Below, in pieces: positions 9,277-18,939 of a DNA stretch of 55,263 nt. Within the stretch, counting starts at the first letter, position 1; each line of letters opens with the position of its first letter. The stretch spans positions 1 through 55,263 of the forward strand of contig CANNIA010000023.1 in assembly GCA_947504705.1 (NCBI GenBank). The letters are read 5' to 3'. Below the pieces are notes generated by a model. The model worked only from the letters and a program-made list of their open reading frames with translations, did no database searches and was not told the DNA's origin. Origin of the DNA: Paracoccaceae bacterium (GTDB lineage: Bacteria; Pseudomonadota; Alphaproteobacteria; Rhodobacterales; Rhodobacteraceae). The position numbers and the translations under genes are program-made.

Positions 9277-10575
9277 GTGACACATTCCTCCGCATTTTCG
9301 TCGAGCCTGTCCACCCCGTTCTGGTTGGAAGAAGCGCCCTTGCGCGCGGCAGAGTTGGCGGCGCTGCCAAAGGCTGCCGACCTGGTGATTGTAGGCTCTG
9401 GCTATACCGGCCTTGCCGCCGCGATCGAGGCGGCTCGCGGTGGCATGTCGGTTGTGGTGCTGGACCGGGGGCCGATTGGCGCGGGGTGTTCTACCAGGAA
9501 TGGCGGGCAGGTCGGGTCAAGTATCAAGCCCGAACTTGGCAAGCTGACGGCTCTGCACGGGGCTGATCTGGCCAAGCGCATTCGCGACGAAGGTTATGCA
9601 GCGCTTGCCAACGTGCAGGATATGATCACGGCGAACGGGATCGACTGCGACTGGCGCAAGACCGGGCGTTACTTGGCCGCGCATAGCCCGAAGCAGTACG
9701 AAGGGCTGGAACGTCTTGCCGAGGCCCGCCGTCGGGCGGGTGAACCTGATCTGGTGCTGGTGCCGCGGTCAGAACAACTGCATGAACTGGGGTCTGACCG
9801 TTATTTCGGTGGGGCGGTGTCGCAGGATACCGGGGCGGTGCAGCCGGCCAAGCTTCACGCCGGGTTGTTGCGCGTGGCCGAAGAGCTGGGCGTTACCCTC
9901 CAAGACAGGCGCGAGGTGACGGGCATCAAGCGCGATGGCCCCGGGTTTAGCGTGGCAGTGGGCAACGCAACCATCGCCGCGCGGCAGGTGCTGATTGCGA
10001 CGAACGGCTACAGCGGGCCCCTGTCGCCATGGTTGCAGCGCCGGGTGATTCCGATTGGCAGCTACATGCTGGCGACTGATCCGCTGCCGCCCGGCGTTGC
10101 GGCCAAGCTGATCCCCAATGGCAGGATGGTGGTCGATACCCGCCGCGTCGTGATCTATTTCCGCATGTCGCCGGACGGGCAACGGCTGATTTTTGGCGGT
10201 CGTGCGGCACTGACGGAAGCCGATCCGATGCGCACCCTGCCGCGGCTTTACCAGATGATGCTGGATGTCTTCCCGCATCTGGCAGGGACCCGTGTCAGCC
10301 ACGCCTGGAACGGGTTTGTCGCCTATACTTTTGACCACCTGCCGCATACCGGCGTTCAGGACGGGGTGCATTATGCCATGGGCTACTGCGGATCGGGGAT
10401 ATCGCTGTCGCTGTTTTACGGGATGCGGGCGGGGCAGAAAATCCTTGGCAGGGCCGAGGGGGCGACGGCCTTGGATGGGCTGCAGTTCCAGACCCGTCCG
10501 CTTTACTATGGCACGCCCTGGTTCCTGTCGGCCTCGGTCGCCTGGTACCGCTTTGCCGACCGGTTTTTCGCTTAG
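9277..10575 (+). CDS. FAD-dependent amine oxidoreductase (PuuB/DAO family)
   Basis: This protein of about 432 residues has the dinucleotide fold VIVGSGYTGLAAAIEAA near its N-terminus and the DAO-family segment GAGCSTRNGGQVG. The C-terminal FAD closure is YAMGYCGSGISLSLFYG. The family includes gamma-glutamylputrescine oxidase PuuB and related N-substituted amine oxidases. The GTG at 9277 is preferred because AAGGA lies eight bases upstream; an in-frame TTG at 9250 has no such site. An XRE-cupin regulator follows 17 bp downstream and amine oxidase genes lie beyond, supporting a polyamine or amine substrate. The exact substrate is not determinable. Confidence 0.85.
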   Translation: MTHSSAFSSSLSTPFWLEEAPLRAAELAALPKAADLVIVGSGYTGLAAAIEAARGGMSVVVLDRGPIGAGCSTRNGGQVGSSIKPELGKLTALHGADLAKRIRDEGYAALANVQDMITANGIDCDWRKTGRYLAAHSPKQYEGLERLAEARRRAGEPDLVLVPRSEQLHELGSDRYFGGAVSQDTGAVQPAKLHAGLLRVAEELGVTLQDRREVTGIKRDGPGFSVAVGNATIAARQVLIATNGYSGPLSPWLQRRVIPIGSYMLATDPLPPGVAAKLIPNGRMVVDTRRVVIYFRMSPDGQRLIFGGRAALTEADPMRTLPRLYQMMLDVFPHLAGTRVSHAWNGFVAYTFDHLPHTGVQDGVHYAMGYCGSGISLSLFYGMRAGQKILGRAEGATALDGLQFQTRPLYYGTPWFLSASVAWYRFADRFFA

Positions 10576-10592
10576 GCCGAAGAAAGCACGCC

Positions 10593-11198
10593 ATGGCCAA
10601 ATCCGATCTTGCTTCGCCTACCTTGCCGCCTGGCAGCCCGGTGGTGGCCACAACTTCGCACCAGATCGGCCCGATGTTGCGCCAGCGCCGTAAGGAGTTG
10701 AACCTCACTCTGGCGCAAGTGGCCGACAGGGTCGGGATCGCGCAAGGTTTCCTGAGCGAGATAGAACGGGATCAGGCATCGCCCTCCGTGGCCACGCTGA
10801 TCCGGCTTTGCGATTGTCTGGGGGTTTCCGTCGGTTCGCTTTTCACCAGCAGTCAGCCCCTTCTCGTTCGTGCAGGCGAGCGGGAGCAGATGCGTTATGG
10901 CGGCCAGTTGATCACTTACGAGCTTCTGACCTCACGCAGCGCGCATCAGATGGCCTCGATCATGAGCCAGTTGCAGCCCGGCGGAATGTCCGGCCCGGAA
11001 CAGCATACGCTGAATGCCGAGGAAGAATTTGTGCTGGTCCTGCAGGGCGAAATGATCATGGAGATCGGCACACGGGAGTTCCACCTATTCGAAGGCGACG
11101 CCCTGACCTTCGATCCGCGCCAGAAGCACCGCTATCTGAACCCCAGCAAAATGACACTTTGCCGGACGCTGTGCGTGATCACGCCCCAGCCGCGCTAG
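10593..11198 (+). CDS. XRE-cupin transcriptional regulator (PuuR-like)
   Basis: The 201 residues contain an N-terminal XRE helix-turn-helix (about 28-82: LTLAQVADRVGIAQGFLSEI) and a C-terminal cupin (about 125-195: EEEFVLVLQGEMIMEIG, FEGDALTFDPRQKHRYLNP). This is the architecture of PuuR and related amine-pathway repressors, where the cupin senses the metabolite. It lies in an apparent operon after the FAD oxidase. An 89-bp gap then leads to the flavin amine oxidase. Confidence 0.88.
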   Translation: MAKSDLASPTLPPGSPVVATTSHQIGPMLRQRRKELNLTLAQVADRVGIAQGFLSEIERDQASPSVATLIRLCDCLGVSVGSLFTSSQPLLVRAGEREQMRYGGQLITYELLTSRSAHQMASIMSQLQPGGMSGPEQHTLNAEEEFVLVLQGEMIMEIGTREFHLFEGDALTFDPRQKHRYLNPSKMTLCRTLCVITPQPR

Positions 11199-11252
11199 GG
11201 CGGTCTGATAAGGTTTGACAGGAATGCCCTTGCTGCTAAATAGTCACTGAAA

Positions 11253-11267
11253 GCGAAAAATATTCGC
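11253..11267. promoter_or_regulatory. Small inverted repeat upstream of amine oxidase
   Basis: GCGAA and TTCGC arms flank AAATA, 20 bp ahead of the amine oxidase ATG, in an AT-rich patch that may be its promoter. It could be an operator of the adjacent XRE-cupin protein, but the arms are short. Confidence 0.25.
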
Positions 11268-11287
11268 CTGAAAAGAAGGATGAGGCG

Positions 11288-12571
11288 ATGCGCGATGTCG
11301 TCGTGATCGGTGCCGGGCTTGCGGGGGCTGCAGCTGCTTTGCGGCTGGCCGATGCTGGCCGATGCGTGACGGTGATCGAGGCGCGGGGTCGTCTTGGCGG
11401 CCGCACCTATTCCCGCGCGATGGGCAACACTACTGATCTTGTGGAATTTGGCGGCAGCTGGATCTGCGACTGGCACGGCCGGATGAAATCCCACGCCGCA
11501 CGGTTCGGCATGGCCTTGCGCCCCACGCTGCCGGTAGTGGAGCGCCGCTGGCATGATGGAGATGTCTTGCGCAGGGATAGGCCCGTCGCAGCCGACAAGC
11601 TGGAGGCCCATCTGCAGGGGCTGCAGGAGGTACAGGCGGATTCGCTTGCCATGCTGGGCGGTTCGGGTCGCTTGCAGACGGGTAACCCATGGGCCGTCAT
11701 GTCCTTTGCCGAGTACATGGAGGCCAAGGGTCTGCCCGAAACCGTCTGCCGCGAATTCATCGCCTGGTGGACGATCAGCGGGTCGGGCGACATTACCCGC
11801 GTCAACGTCCTCGACGCGCTGCATTCGGCCTCGAAATGCGGCGGGACCATGGAAGCGATGTTTGAGGAACTCACTCACACGATCGACGGCGGAGTGGGCA
11901 CGCTTGTCGACCGGATGATCGCGGCCAGCGGGGCCGAGGTAATCCTTGGCGACGCGGTGGTCGAGGTGGCTGACCGGGGCGACCATGCCACTCTGCACCT
12001 TTCCAGCGGGCAGATCGTTCTGGCCGGGCAGGTGGTTCTGGCGGTGCCTGTTAACGCGGTCGGCACGATCCGGTTTGACCCTCCGCTCCGCCCGGCACAA
12101 GCCCGGTTGGCGCGGGAAAAGCATCAGGGTCGGGCGATCAAGATGCTGCTGCAGGTGCAAGGCGTTCACCCCGGCGTGCTGGTGACGGGTGAGGCCGAAG
12201 GTCTGCGCCTGATGTTTGCTGAACGCGCGCTTTCAGATGGCTCAACCTTGATCATCGGCTTTGGGCTTTATGATGAGGTCACCGATACCTCCTTTGCCGC
12301 CATGCAGCGCGCGGTGACCCGGTTCTTCCCGGAAGCCACGCTTCTGGCGCATGACTGGCACGACTGGATCCGTGATCCTTGGTCGGCGGGCACCTGGGTC
12401 TCGCATGGGCTGGGGCAAGGCCCACTGTTCGCTGGCCCCGAATGGGCCGCCAAGGGCCGCTTGCATTTCGCCACCAGCGATATCGCCCCCCGCGAGTCCG
12501 GTTGGTTCGAAGGCGCGATTATCGCAGGCGAAGCGGTCGCCGACACGATTCTTGGCATCAATCACACCTGA
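11288..12571 (+). CDS. Flavin monoamine oxidase family protein
   Basis: This 427-residue enzyme of the amine oxidase superfamily opens with the FAD motif VVIGAGLAGAAAALRLADAG and the follow-up RGRLGGRTYS. It ends with the C-terminal FAD-binding part (FATSDIAPRESGWFEGAIIAGEAVADTI, residues about 395-422). Such enzymes oxidise primary amines or polyamines to aldehydes with O2. The start follows AAGAAGGATGAGGCG, a good ribosome site. A degraded second amine oxidase lies immediately downstream, so this may be the surviving copy. Confidence 0.87.
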   Translation: MRDVVVIGAGLAGAAAALRLADAGRCVTVIEARGRLGGRTYSRAMGNTTDLVEFGGSWICDWHGRMKSHAARFGMALRPTLPVVERRWHDGDVLRRDRPVAADKLEAHLQGLQEVQADSLAMLGGSGRLQTGNPWAVMSFAEYMEAKGLPETVCREFIAWWTISGSGDITRVNVLDALHSASKCGGTMEAMFEELTHTIDGGVGTLVDRMIAASGAEVILGDAVVEVADRGDHATLHLSSGQIVLAGQVVLAVPVNAVGTIRFDPPLRPAQARLAREKHQGRAIKMLLQVQGVHPGVLVTGEAEGLRLMFAERALSDGSTLIIGFGLYDEVTDTSFAAMQRAVTRFFPEATLLAHDWHDWIRDPWSAGTWVSHGLGQGPLFAGPEWAAKGRLHFATSDIAPRESGWFEGAIIAGEAVADTILGINHT

Positions 12572-12586
12572 CCGAAGAGTCGTTTC

Positions 12587-12999
12587 ATGGCAGCTGCAGG
12601 CGCGAAAACCGTCGAGGTTGCGATCATCGGGGCTGGCTTTGCCATCCTTTCGGCGTCCCATGCGCTGCGTGAGGGTGGCGTCGGCATTCAGGTGCTGGAG
12701 GCTCAGGAACACCCCGGTGGGCGGGTCAAGAACGTGGTCAAGGAGGGCGTGGCCTAAGAAAAGGGCGGGCAGTTCTATTGCACGGACATGTCCAACGCCT
12801 GTGACCTGGTTCAGAAATATGGCCTGACCCGCCGCTATATCCACAAAATGCCCGGTGTCGTCGCCATGCTTGGCGGGAAGCGGAAGGTTCTGGAGACCGA
12901 TGCGCCAGCCCTATGATGGCTTGCATTTCACCTGCGCCGAACTGACCGCCGCCTTCCCGGGCTTTATCGAAGGCGCCACCCGATCCGGCCGGGAAGTCC
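12587..12999 (+). pseudogene. Remnant of a second flavin amine oxidase
   Basis: ATG 12587 opens with VEVAIIGAGFAILSASHALR and HPGGRVKNVVKEGVA, a clear FAD amine oxidase N-terminus, then hits TAA at 12755-12757. The frame continues (KGGQFYCTDMSNACDLVQKYG) to about 12910. There, without the expected 300-residue catalytic middle, it jumps one base out of frame into the C-terminal FAD closure (YDGLHFTCAELTAAFPGFIE). The gene has therefore lost its centre and acquired stops. It is followed without a gap by a PotF-like remnant. Confidence 0.85.
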
Positions 13000-13823
13000 A
13001 GTTATGATCTGGGGCTGACGACCGGATCAAGCCTGCCTCGACAGGTGCCTGCGGGCATCTTCCAGCCCTTGAACCGGACGGCTCTGATGCTTTGGGGCAA
13101 TCTTGACCCGGAAATCCTGCACCTTGTTGCAAGTTGAGACCCTGATAACACCTATGGCCTGTCTTATACTTCGGGCAAGGCGGGCAATTCGTACAACGCC
13201 GATCTGGTCAAGGAGCGCCTGCCCGATGTCGACCTGACCTCGCTTGATCTGATCCTGAAGCAGGAGAATGCGGCGGCATTGGCCGATTGCAGCCTGACGC
13301 TTTTGGACACGCCCGAGGCCGTTCTGGGTATGGTTCGGGCCTATCTGGGCAAGGACCCCGGTGCCCTCACGCCCGAGAACGTCGACGCGGCGGTGAATAC
13401 TTTGCTGGTGATCCGGCCCTCGATTCAAACCTTCGACAACACCAAGTTCTTGAATACCCTGCCGACCGGAGAAATCTGCGTCGCGAACACTTTTGCCGGT
13501 GACTATGCGATGGCGATTGGCCGCGCGACTGAGGCTGGGATCGACGTGAACTTGGGCTATTTCGTTCCCAATCCGGCGCGCCGGTCCGGGGCGATAACTT
13601 CGGCATCCCCGCTGATGCGCCCCATCCCGGGAATGCGCCTGTGCTTCTGATCTATCTGATGCGACCCAAAGTCATCGCGGCGACCTTGAACTACATCTAC
13701 TACGCCAACGCCAACCTTGCCTCACGCCCCTGCGTCGCCCCGGAAATCCTAGGCAATCCGGCGATCTACCCTCATACCGAAGTGATGGCGCGGCTCTATG
13801 CCCAGGCTTCGCCCACGGATTAG
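13000..13823 (+). pseudogene. Remnant of a PotF-like putrescine/spermidine-binding protein
   Basis: Reading frames here match periplasmic polyamine-binding proteins of the PotF type from roughly a quarter of the way in. Recognisable segments are PRQVPAGIFQPLNR, LDPEILHLVAS, AVLGMVRAYLGKDP, PTGEICVANTFAGDY, and after a frameshift near 13590 PADAPHPGNAP and YYANANLASRP. A TGA interrupts at 13136-13138. The signal peptide and N-terminal lobe are missing, having been deleted at the junction with the amine oxidase remnant near 13000. The last stop is at 13821-13823. Confidence 0.87.
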
Positions 13824-13948
13824 CAGCTTCGCTTGATGACCGACGCCTGGCGCAGGGTTCGGAGCGGATGATCGCTTGATTGACGATTGCGGGATCGGTC
13901 GTGGGCCTTGCGTGGGCCTGATCGGCGGTGATTGACGCCCGACCGGGC

Positions 13949-14554
13949 TCAAATCATCGGCGGGGTACACGCGCAAGCGACAACGGCGACGGATTTGCCG
14001 ATGTTGCGTAGCATGTAGGGTTGCTTGCCGATGATCTGGTAGCCTCCGCCACGGCGGAGCACCCGGGTGACATCGCCGACGCGGACTTCAATCGTTCCAC
14101 GCAAGACAACAGCAGCGGTTTCGCCGTCATGGCTGATCGGCTCATCCCCGGTGCCAGCGCCGGGCTGGTAGCGTTCGATGAACATCTGCAGCGCCTTGTC
14201 ACGGCGTTCGGCGGCGAGCACCCGCAGGTCAGCCTCGCCGCGCGTGACCACCGCTAGGTCGGCGGCGTCGTTGAAAAGGACATTCTGCTGCGAGGTCGGC
14301 AGGGCGAAGAAATCGGCAATCGAGATCGGGATCGCCGAGAGGATGCGGTGCAGCGAGGCCAGTGATGGCGCGTGAGCCTCTTGTTCGACCAGCGAGATGG
14401 TCGAATGGGTGACCCCCGCCTTCTTGGCCAGTTCTCGCTGAGACAGCCCGGCGCGTTCGCGCACGGCGCGCAGTCTTGCGCCGACGTCCAGATCAGCGGC
14501 CTCCTTGCGGGACTTGGCCCGGGCCTTTTCGCTGGGGTGGTCTTGCTGGGTCAT
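13949..14554 (-). CDS. XRE-cupin transcriptional regulator (PuuR-like), second copy
   Basis: Another 201-residue XRE-cupin protein, only distantly like the one at 10593. The HTH is at about residues 24-80 (LSQRELAKKAGVTHSTISLV) and the cupin at about 125-195 (ETAAVVLRGTIEVRVGD, GGGYQIIGKQPYMLRN). It is divergent from the aldehyde dehydrogenase and faces a strong inverted repeat in the shared intergenic region. It therefore probably controls the dehydrogenase operon. PuuR itself regulates the putrescine utilisation genes in E. coli, which fits the neighbourhood. Confidence 0.88.
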   Translation of the reverse strand: MTQQDHPSEKARAKSRKEAADLDVGARLRAVRERAGLSQRELAKKAGVTHSTISLVEQEAHAPSLASLHRILSAIPISIADFFALPTSQQNVLFNDAADLAVVTRGEADLRVLAAERRDKALQMFIERYQPGAGTGDEPISHDGETAAVVLRGTIEVRVGDVTRVLRRGGGYQIIGKQPYMLRNIGKSVAVVACACTPPMI

Positions 14555-14669
14555 TGTGTTCTTCGGTCCAAGCGCCGGATCTTGTGCATCGCCGATATGC
14601 GGGCATGTGGCCGGGCCGTCAACCAGATCCGACGCAGGGCCAATGAAGCAGATTCCTCTTGGCGTGGCA

Positions 14670-14699
14670 AATTTTTCATGTCACTTGTAGTGAAAAATT
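14670..14699. promoter_or_regulatory. Perfect inverted repeat, candidate operator of the XRE-cupin regulator
   Basis: Arms AATTTTTCA (14670-14678) and TGAAAAATT (14691-14699) are exact reverse complements separated by 12 bp. The repeat lies between the divergent XRE-cupin gene and the aldehyde dehydrogenase, 23 bp before the latter's ATG. An AT-rich palindrome in this place is a natural repressor site. Confidence 0.6.
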
Positions 14700-14722
14700 C
14701 ACCACCAACAAGGACGCCGGTC

Positions 14723-16234
14723 ATGACCGCATTGAAGACCTTTCAGACCCTGTCGGGCAAGCTTTTTGTGGGCGGTGCCTATGTGGAAAGTACTGCGACC
14801 ATGCATCTGGACGTCATCGAGCCCGCGACCGAAGATCGGATCGGCCAGATCGCGGATGCCACCGATGTCGAAGTTGATGCGGCCATCGAGATCGCACTGA
14901 CCGCGGGCAAGGCCTGGAACGCCATCGACATGCGTAGCCGCGCCGTGGTGATGCATGAAATCGCGGCCGTCATGCGCCGCGACAAGGCGCTTTACGCCGA
15001 ATACCTGACGCGCGAAGAGGGCAAGCCCTTCAAGGAATCGCTGGACGAAGTGTCGTGGTGTGCGACTTCGATGGATTATTATGCTGAAGTGGCGCGGCAC
15101 GAAGCGGGCCGCATTGCCGGGGCCACTGTTCCGGGGCAGTTCCATTTCGCCATCAAGGAACCGCTGGGCACTGTCGTCATCATCCTGCCTTTCAACTATC
15201 CGCTGGTGCTTATGTGCTGGGAAGCCGCGGCGGCGTTGGCGGCAGGCAACGCCGTAATCGTGAAGCCGCATGAACAGACCAGCATCACCACGCTGAAGTT
15301 CATGGAGGTCTTCAAGGGCCTTCCCGACGGCCTGATGCAATGCGTCACCGGTGGCCCGCGTGTGGCCCAGCGGCTGGTCGCCAGCCGCAAGACCCATGGT
15401 GTGGCCTATACCGGCTCGGTTCCCGTGGGGCAGGCCGTGGCGAGGACTTGTGCGGAAACCTTCAAGCCCTGCCTGATCGAAGCGTCGGGCAATGATCCTT
15501 TCATCGTCATGCCCTCGGCCCCATTGGAGATTGCGGCGCGGGGAGCGGCCTTTGCGGCCTACCTCAACTGCGGGCAGGTCTGCACTTCAGCGGAACGCTT
15601 CTATGTGCATGATGCGATCCACGATGAATTCGTGGCCCTGCTGGTTGCCGAGGCGAAGAAGCTGCGCTTGGGCAATGGCTTGGCGGAAGTGGACATGGGG
15701 CCGATGGCGACCCAGCGCCAGCGCGACCGGTTCGAGGCGCTGATGAGCAACGCGCGCCGTCAGGGGGCAAAGGTTGCCACTGGGGGCGGGCGTCCGGCGG
15801 GGTTGAACAAGGGTTGGTTTATCGAGCCGACGGTGTTGACCGAGGTCACGCCTGACATGGACATCCTGCAGAATGAATCTTTTGGCCCCGTCGCCCCGAT
15901 TTGCCGGGTTTCCTCGTTCGACGAGGCGATCGAGCTTGCGAACAGGTCCGACTATGGCCTTGGCGCCAACCTTTACACCCGCGACACGGATGAGACATTC
16001 CGTGCCGTGCGCGAGATCCAGTCGGGCATCCTGTGGATCAACGCCCCGCTTCTGGACAATGACGCGCTGCCCTTCGGTGGGCGGAAACTGTCGGGCAATG
16101 GGCGGCAACTGGGGCCGGAAGGGCTGTCGCAGTTCCAGAACACCAAGTTCGTCATGATTGATCCGAAGGCCGAGCGGCAGGATTTCTGGTGGTTCCCCTA
16201 TGCCAAGGAAGAAAGCTTTCCGGGAACGCGGTAA
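14723..16234 (+). CDS. NAD(P)-dependent aldehyde dehydrogenase
   Basis: The 503-residue ALDH has catalytic Cys287 in [12 protein letters not shown], general base E253 in LIEASGND, and the cofactor segment [19 protein letters not shown] 14723 has AAGGA at proper spacing; an in-frame ATG at 14678 lies inside the operator palindrome and is rejected. The following FAD-GcvT gene starts 11 bp after the stop, so the two are co-transcribed. It would oxidise aldehydes made by the amine oxidases, or an aldehyde from demethylation. Its closest visible style is succinate-semialdehyde or glycolaldehyde-type ALDH, not resolved further. Confidence 0.9.
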   Translation: MTALKTFQTLSGKLFVGGAYVESTATMHLDVIEPATEDRIGQIADATDVEVDAAIEIALTAGKAWNAIDMRSRAVVMHEIAAVMRRDKALYAEYLTREEGKPFKESLDEVSWCATSMDYYAEVARHEAGRIAGATVPGQFHFAIKEPLGTVVIILPFNYPLVLMCWEAAAALAAGNAVIVKPHEQTSITTLKFMEVFKGLPDGLMQCVTGGPRVAQRLVASRKTHGVAYTGSVPVGQAVARTCAETFKPCLIEASGNDPFIVMPSAPLEIAARGAAFAAYLNCGQVCTSAERFYVHDAIHDEFVALLVAEAKKLRLGNGLAEVDMGPMATQRQRDRFEALMSNARRQGAKVATGGGRPAGLNKGWFIEPTVLTEVTPDMDILQNESFGPVAPICRVSSFDEAIELANRSDYGLGANLYTRDTDETFRAVREIQSGILWINAPLLDNDALPFGGRKLSGNGRQLGPEGLSQFQNTKFVMIDPKAERQDFWWFPYAKEESFPGTR

Positions 16235-16245
16235 GGGAGGTCGGT

Positions 16246-18705
16246 ATGGCTGAGGGATTTCCCGACCGGGCTGAGGTTGTCATCATCGGCGGTGGCGTTG
16301 CAGGTTGTTCGGTGGCCTATCACCTGACCAAGATCGGCATCACCGATGTCGTCCTCTGCGAACGCCAGCAGTTGACCTCTGGCACCACCTGGCACGCCGC
16401 CGGTCTGGTGACGCAGTTGCGCGCCACGCGGCGGATGACGGAGCTGGCGAAATACACCGGCGAATTGTTCGGCACGCTGGAGGCGGAAACCGGTCAGGCA
16501 ACCGGCTTTCAGCGGCGCGGCTCCTTGCGGGTGGCCAACACGCCGGGGCGCTATGAGGAACTGGCGCGTGGCGCGTCTATGGGGCGGAACTTTGGACTGC
16601 CGGTCGAACCGGTCAGCCCCGGCGAGATACAGGAACGCTGGGCCCCGATCAACACCGAAGGCATCGTCGGCGGGTTCTGGTTCCCGCATGACGGGCAGGT
16701 GAACCCCGCCGATGTGACCCAGGCCTATGCCAAGGGCGCACGGATGGGCGGGGCAAAGGTGCTGGAGCATACTGCCGTCACGCAGATCCTGGTCGAGAAT
16801 GGCAAGGCCGCCGGGGTGATGACCGACAAGGGGCCGATCCGCGCGAAGACGGTCGTGATCTGCGGTGGCATGTGGTCGCGCGATCTGGCGGCGAAAATCG
16901 GCGTCACCATTCCGCTGCACGCGGCGGAACATTTCTACATCGTGACCGAACCGGTTCAGGACCTACCGCGCAATCTGCCGGTCCTCTTTCTGGGCGACGA
17001 GTGGACCTATTACAAGGAAGACGCTGGCAAGCTTCTGGTCGGCTTCTTTGAGCCGAACGCCAAGCCCTGGGGCCAGAAGGGCATTCCCGAAGACTTCAGT
17101 TTCGGCACGCTGCCCGAAGACATCGAACACATAGCGCCCTATCTGGAGGCGGCAACGCGCCGGGTGCCTGTTCTGGAGCGGACAGGGGTGCAGCTGTTCT
17201 TCAACGGCCCCGAAAGTTTCACCCCCGATGATCGCTACCTTCTGGGCGAGACGCCAGAAGTACCGGGCCTGTTCTGCGCCACTGGCTTCAACTCCATTGG
17301 CATCCTGTCATCCGGTGGGGTGGGCAAGGCCTTGGCCGACTGGATCCGCGACCGCCGTCCGCCCGTGGAGCTGATGGATGTCGACGTGCGCCGGGTGCAG
17401 GCTTTCCAGGGCAACCGCGCCTATCTTGAGGAGCGCACGACCGAAACGCTGGGGCTGCTGTTCGACATGCACTGGCCCTACCGCCAGTTCGCCACCGCCC
17501 GCGATATTCGGCGCAGCCCGTTCCATGACCGTCTGAAGGCGCTGGGGGCTTGCATGACGGAGGCTGCCGGATGGGAGCGTCCGGGTTTTTTCGGCGCACC
17601 GGGAACTACGCCCGAGATCGGCTATTCCTACGGCCGGCAAAGCTGGTTCGACGCCTGCGGCGCGGAATGCCGCAACACGGCCGAGAATGTCACGCTCTTC
17701 GACCACTCCTGCTTCGTGAAATATCAGGTCGAAGGCCGCGATGCCCTGTCGGTGCTGAACCGCGCCTGCGCCAACCAGATCGATGTGCCGGTGGGCCGCG
17801 TTGTCTATACCCAATGGCTGAATACACTCGGCGGGATCGAGGCGGATGTGACCGTCACCCGCCTGTCGGAATCCTCGTTCCTGGTCGTCACTATCGCCGT
17901 CTCGCAACGCCGTGACCTCGCTTGGCTAAAACGGCAAATCCCGGATGGGGCGCATGCTTTCGTCACCGATGTGACCTCTGGCCTGCCGATGCTGGCTCTG
18001 ATGGGGCCCAAGGCGAGGGCGCTTTTGCGCAAGATTTCCCCGGCCGATTTCTCGGACGCGGCCTTTCCCTTCGGCACCAGCCAAGAGATCGACCTTGGCT
18101 ACGCTCGTGTTCGCGCCAGCCGCCTGACCTATGTCGGCGAGCAGGGCTATGAGATCTACATGCCCGCCGAATTCGCCACCCATGTCCTTGACCGGATTGT
18201 CGAGGCCGGGGCCGATTTAGGGCTGAAGATGGGCGGCTATTTCGCGATCAACTCCTTGCGGATGGAAAAGGGCTATCGCCATTGGAGCCATGACATTGGC
18301 GAAGAGGATACGCCCCTGCAGGCGGGTCTGGGCTTTGCCGTCGCGATGGACAAGCCGGGCGGCTTCGTCGGGCGGGAGGCTTTGCTGGCGCAGAAAGCGG
18401 CGGGTCCGGTGGCGCGGCGCATGGTGCAGCTGCGGCTGACCAACACCGGCGCGGATGCGCCTCTGATGTATCACAACGAGCCGATCCTGCGGGATGGGGT
18501 GATCGTCGGGTCTGTCACCTCGGGCGCATGGGGGCACCGGGTCGGGGCCTCGCTGGGCCTTGGCTATGTGACCTGTGACGCAGGCGTGACAGAGGGCTGG
18601 TTGTCCAGCGGCGATTGGCAGGTCGAAATCGCGTGGAACCGTTACGCGGTGCAGGCGCAACTGCGACCCTGGTACGACCCGAAAGGCGAAAGACTGAAAG
18701 GCTGA
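16246..18705 (+). CDS. Dimethylglycine/sarcosine dehydrogenase-like FAD-GcvT fusion protein
   Basis: The 819-residue protein has four parts: a DAO-type FAD domain (about 8-365; [26 protein letters not shown] where the His can carry covalent FAD), an FAO_M linker (about 367-425), a GcvT aminomethyltransferase domain (about 430-700) and a GcvT C-terminal barrel (about 720-810). This is the layout of dimethylglycine and sarcosine dehydrogenases, which demethylate N-methylglycines and pass the one-carbon unit to tetrahydrofolate. ATG 16246 follows GGGAGG. It lies between an aldehyde dehydrogenase and a small membrane protein plus an NCS1 permease, suggesting uptake and oxidation of an N-methylated compound. 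Confidence 0.9.
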   Translation: MAEGFPDRAEVVIIGGGVAGCSVAYHLTKIGITDVVLCERQQLTSGTTWHAAGLVTQLRATRRMTELAKYTGELFGTLEAETGQATGFQRRGSLRVANTPGRYEELARGASMGRNFGLPVEPVSPGEIQERWAPINTEGIVGGFWFPHDGQVNPADVTQAYAKGARMGGAKVLEHTAVTQILVENGKAAGVMTDKGPIRAKTVVICGGMWSRDLAAKIGVTIPLHAAEHFYIVTEPVQDLPRNLPVLFLGDEWTYYKEDAGKLLVGFFEPNAKPWGQKGIPEDFSFGTLPEDIEHIAPYLEAATRRVPVLERTGVQLFFNGPESFTPDDRYLLGETPEVPGLFCATGFNSIGILSSGGVGKALADWIRDRRPPVELMDVDVRRVQAFQGNRAYLEERTTETLGLLFDMHWPYRQFATARDIRRSPFHDRLKALGACMTEAAGWERPGFFGAPGTTPEIGYSYGRQSWFDACGAECRNTAENVTLFDHSCFVKYQVEGRDALSVLNRACANQIDVPVGRVVYTQWLNTLGGIEADVTVTRLSESSFLVVTIAVSQRRDLAWLKRQIPDGAHAFVTDVTSGLPMLALMGPKARALLRKISPADFSDAAFPFGTSQEIDLGYARVRASRLTYVGEQGYEIYMPAEFATHVLDRIVEAGADLGLKMGGYFAINSLRMEKGYRHWSHDIGEEDTPLQAGLGFAVAMDKPGGFVGREALLAQKAAGPVARRMVQLRLTNTGADAPLMYHNEPILRDGVIVGSVTSGAWGHRVGASLGLGYVTCDAGVTEGWLSSGDWQVEIAWNRYAVQAQLRPWYDPKGERLKG

Positions 18706-18779
18706 AAGGCTGAATGCGCCCCCGCGTCCGGGGTGATTGGCAGGGGCGCAACAAACAACAACGAAGGGGAGGGAAAGTC

Positions 18780-18935
18780 ATGCCACCGAAGGGATTGCAT
18801 CCAGAGTTGGAGCGGCGCGTCGCGCTGTTGGAAAAACCGGAAAACCAGGGCGAGGACTATGACGCCACGGCCTGGATCATCTTGATTGGTCTGGGCGCCG
18901 TCCTGCCGATCATCGCGCTGATGCTGGGGAGGTAG
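18780..18935 (+). CDS. Small single-span membrane protein (51 aa) beside NCS1 permease
   Basis: ATG 18780 follows GGGGAGGGAAAG. The product has a charged N-terminal half (HPELERRVALLEKPENQGED) and one C-terminal membrane segment (AWIILIGLGAVLPIIALML). It ends 4 bp before the permease ATG. The tight spacing suggests an accessory subunit or stabiliser of the transporter. I do not recognise a named family, and function is inferred from position only. Confidence 0.7.
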   Translation: MPPKGLHPELERRVALLEKPENQGEDYDATAWIILIGLGAVLPIIALMLGR

Positions 18936-18939
18936 GGCG

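Noticed and set aside
14678-14722. Upstream ATG at 14678 as the aldehyde dehydrogenase start
   Set aside because: It lies inside the operator palindrome and lacks a ribosome site; ATG 14723 has AAGGA at good spacing and gives the normal length.
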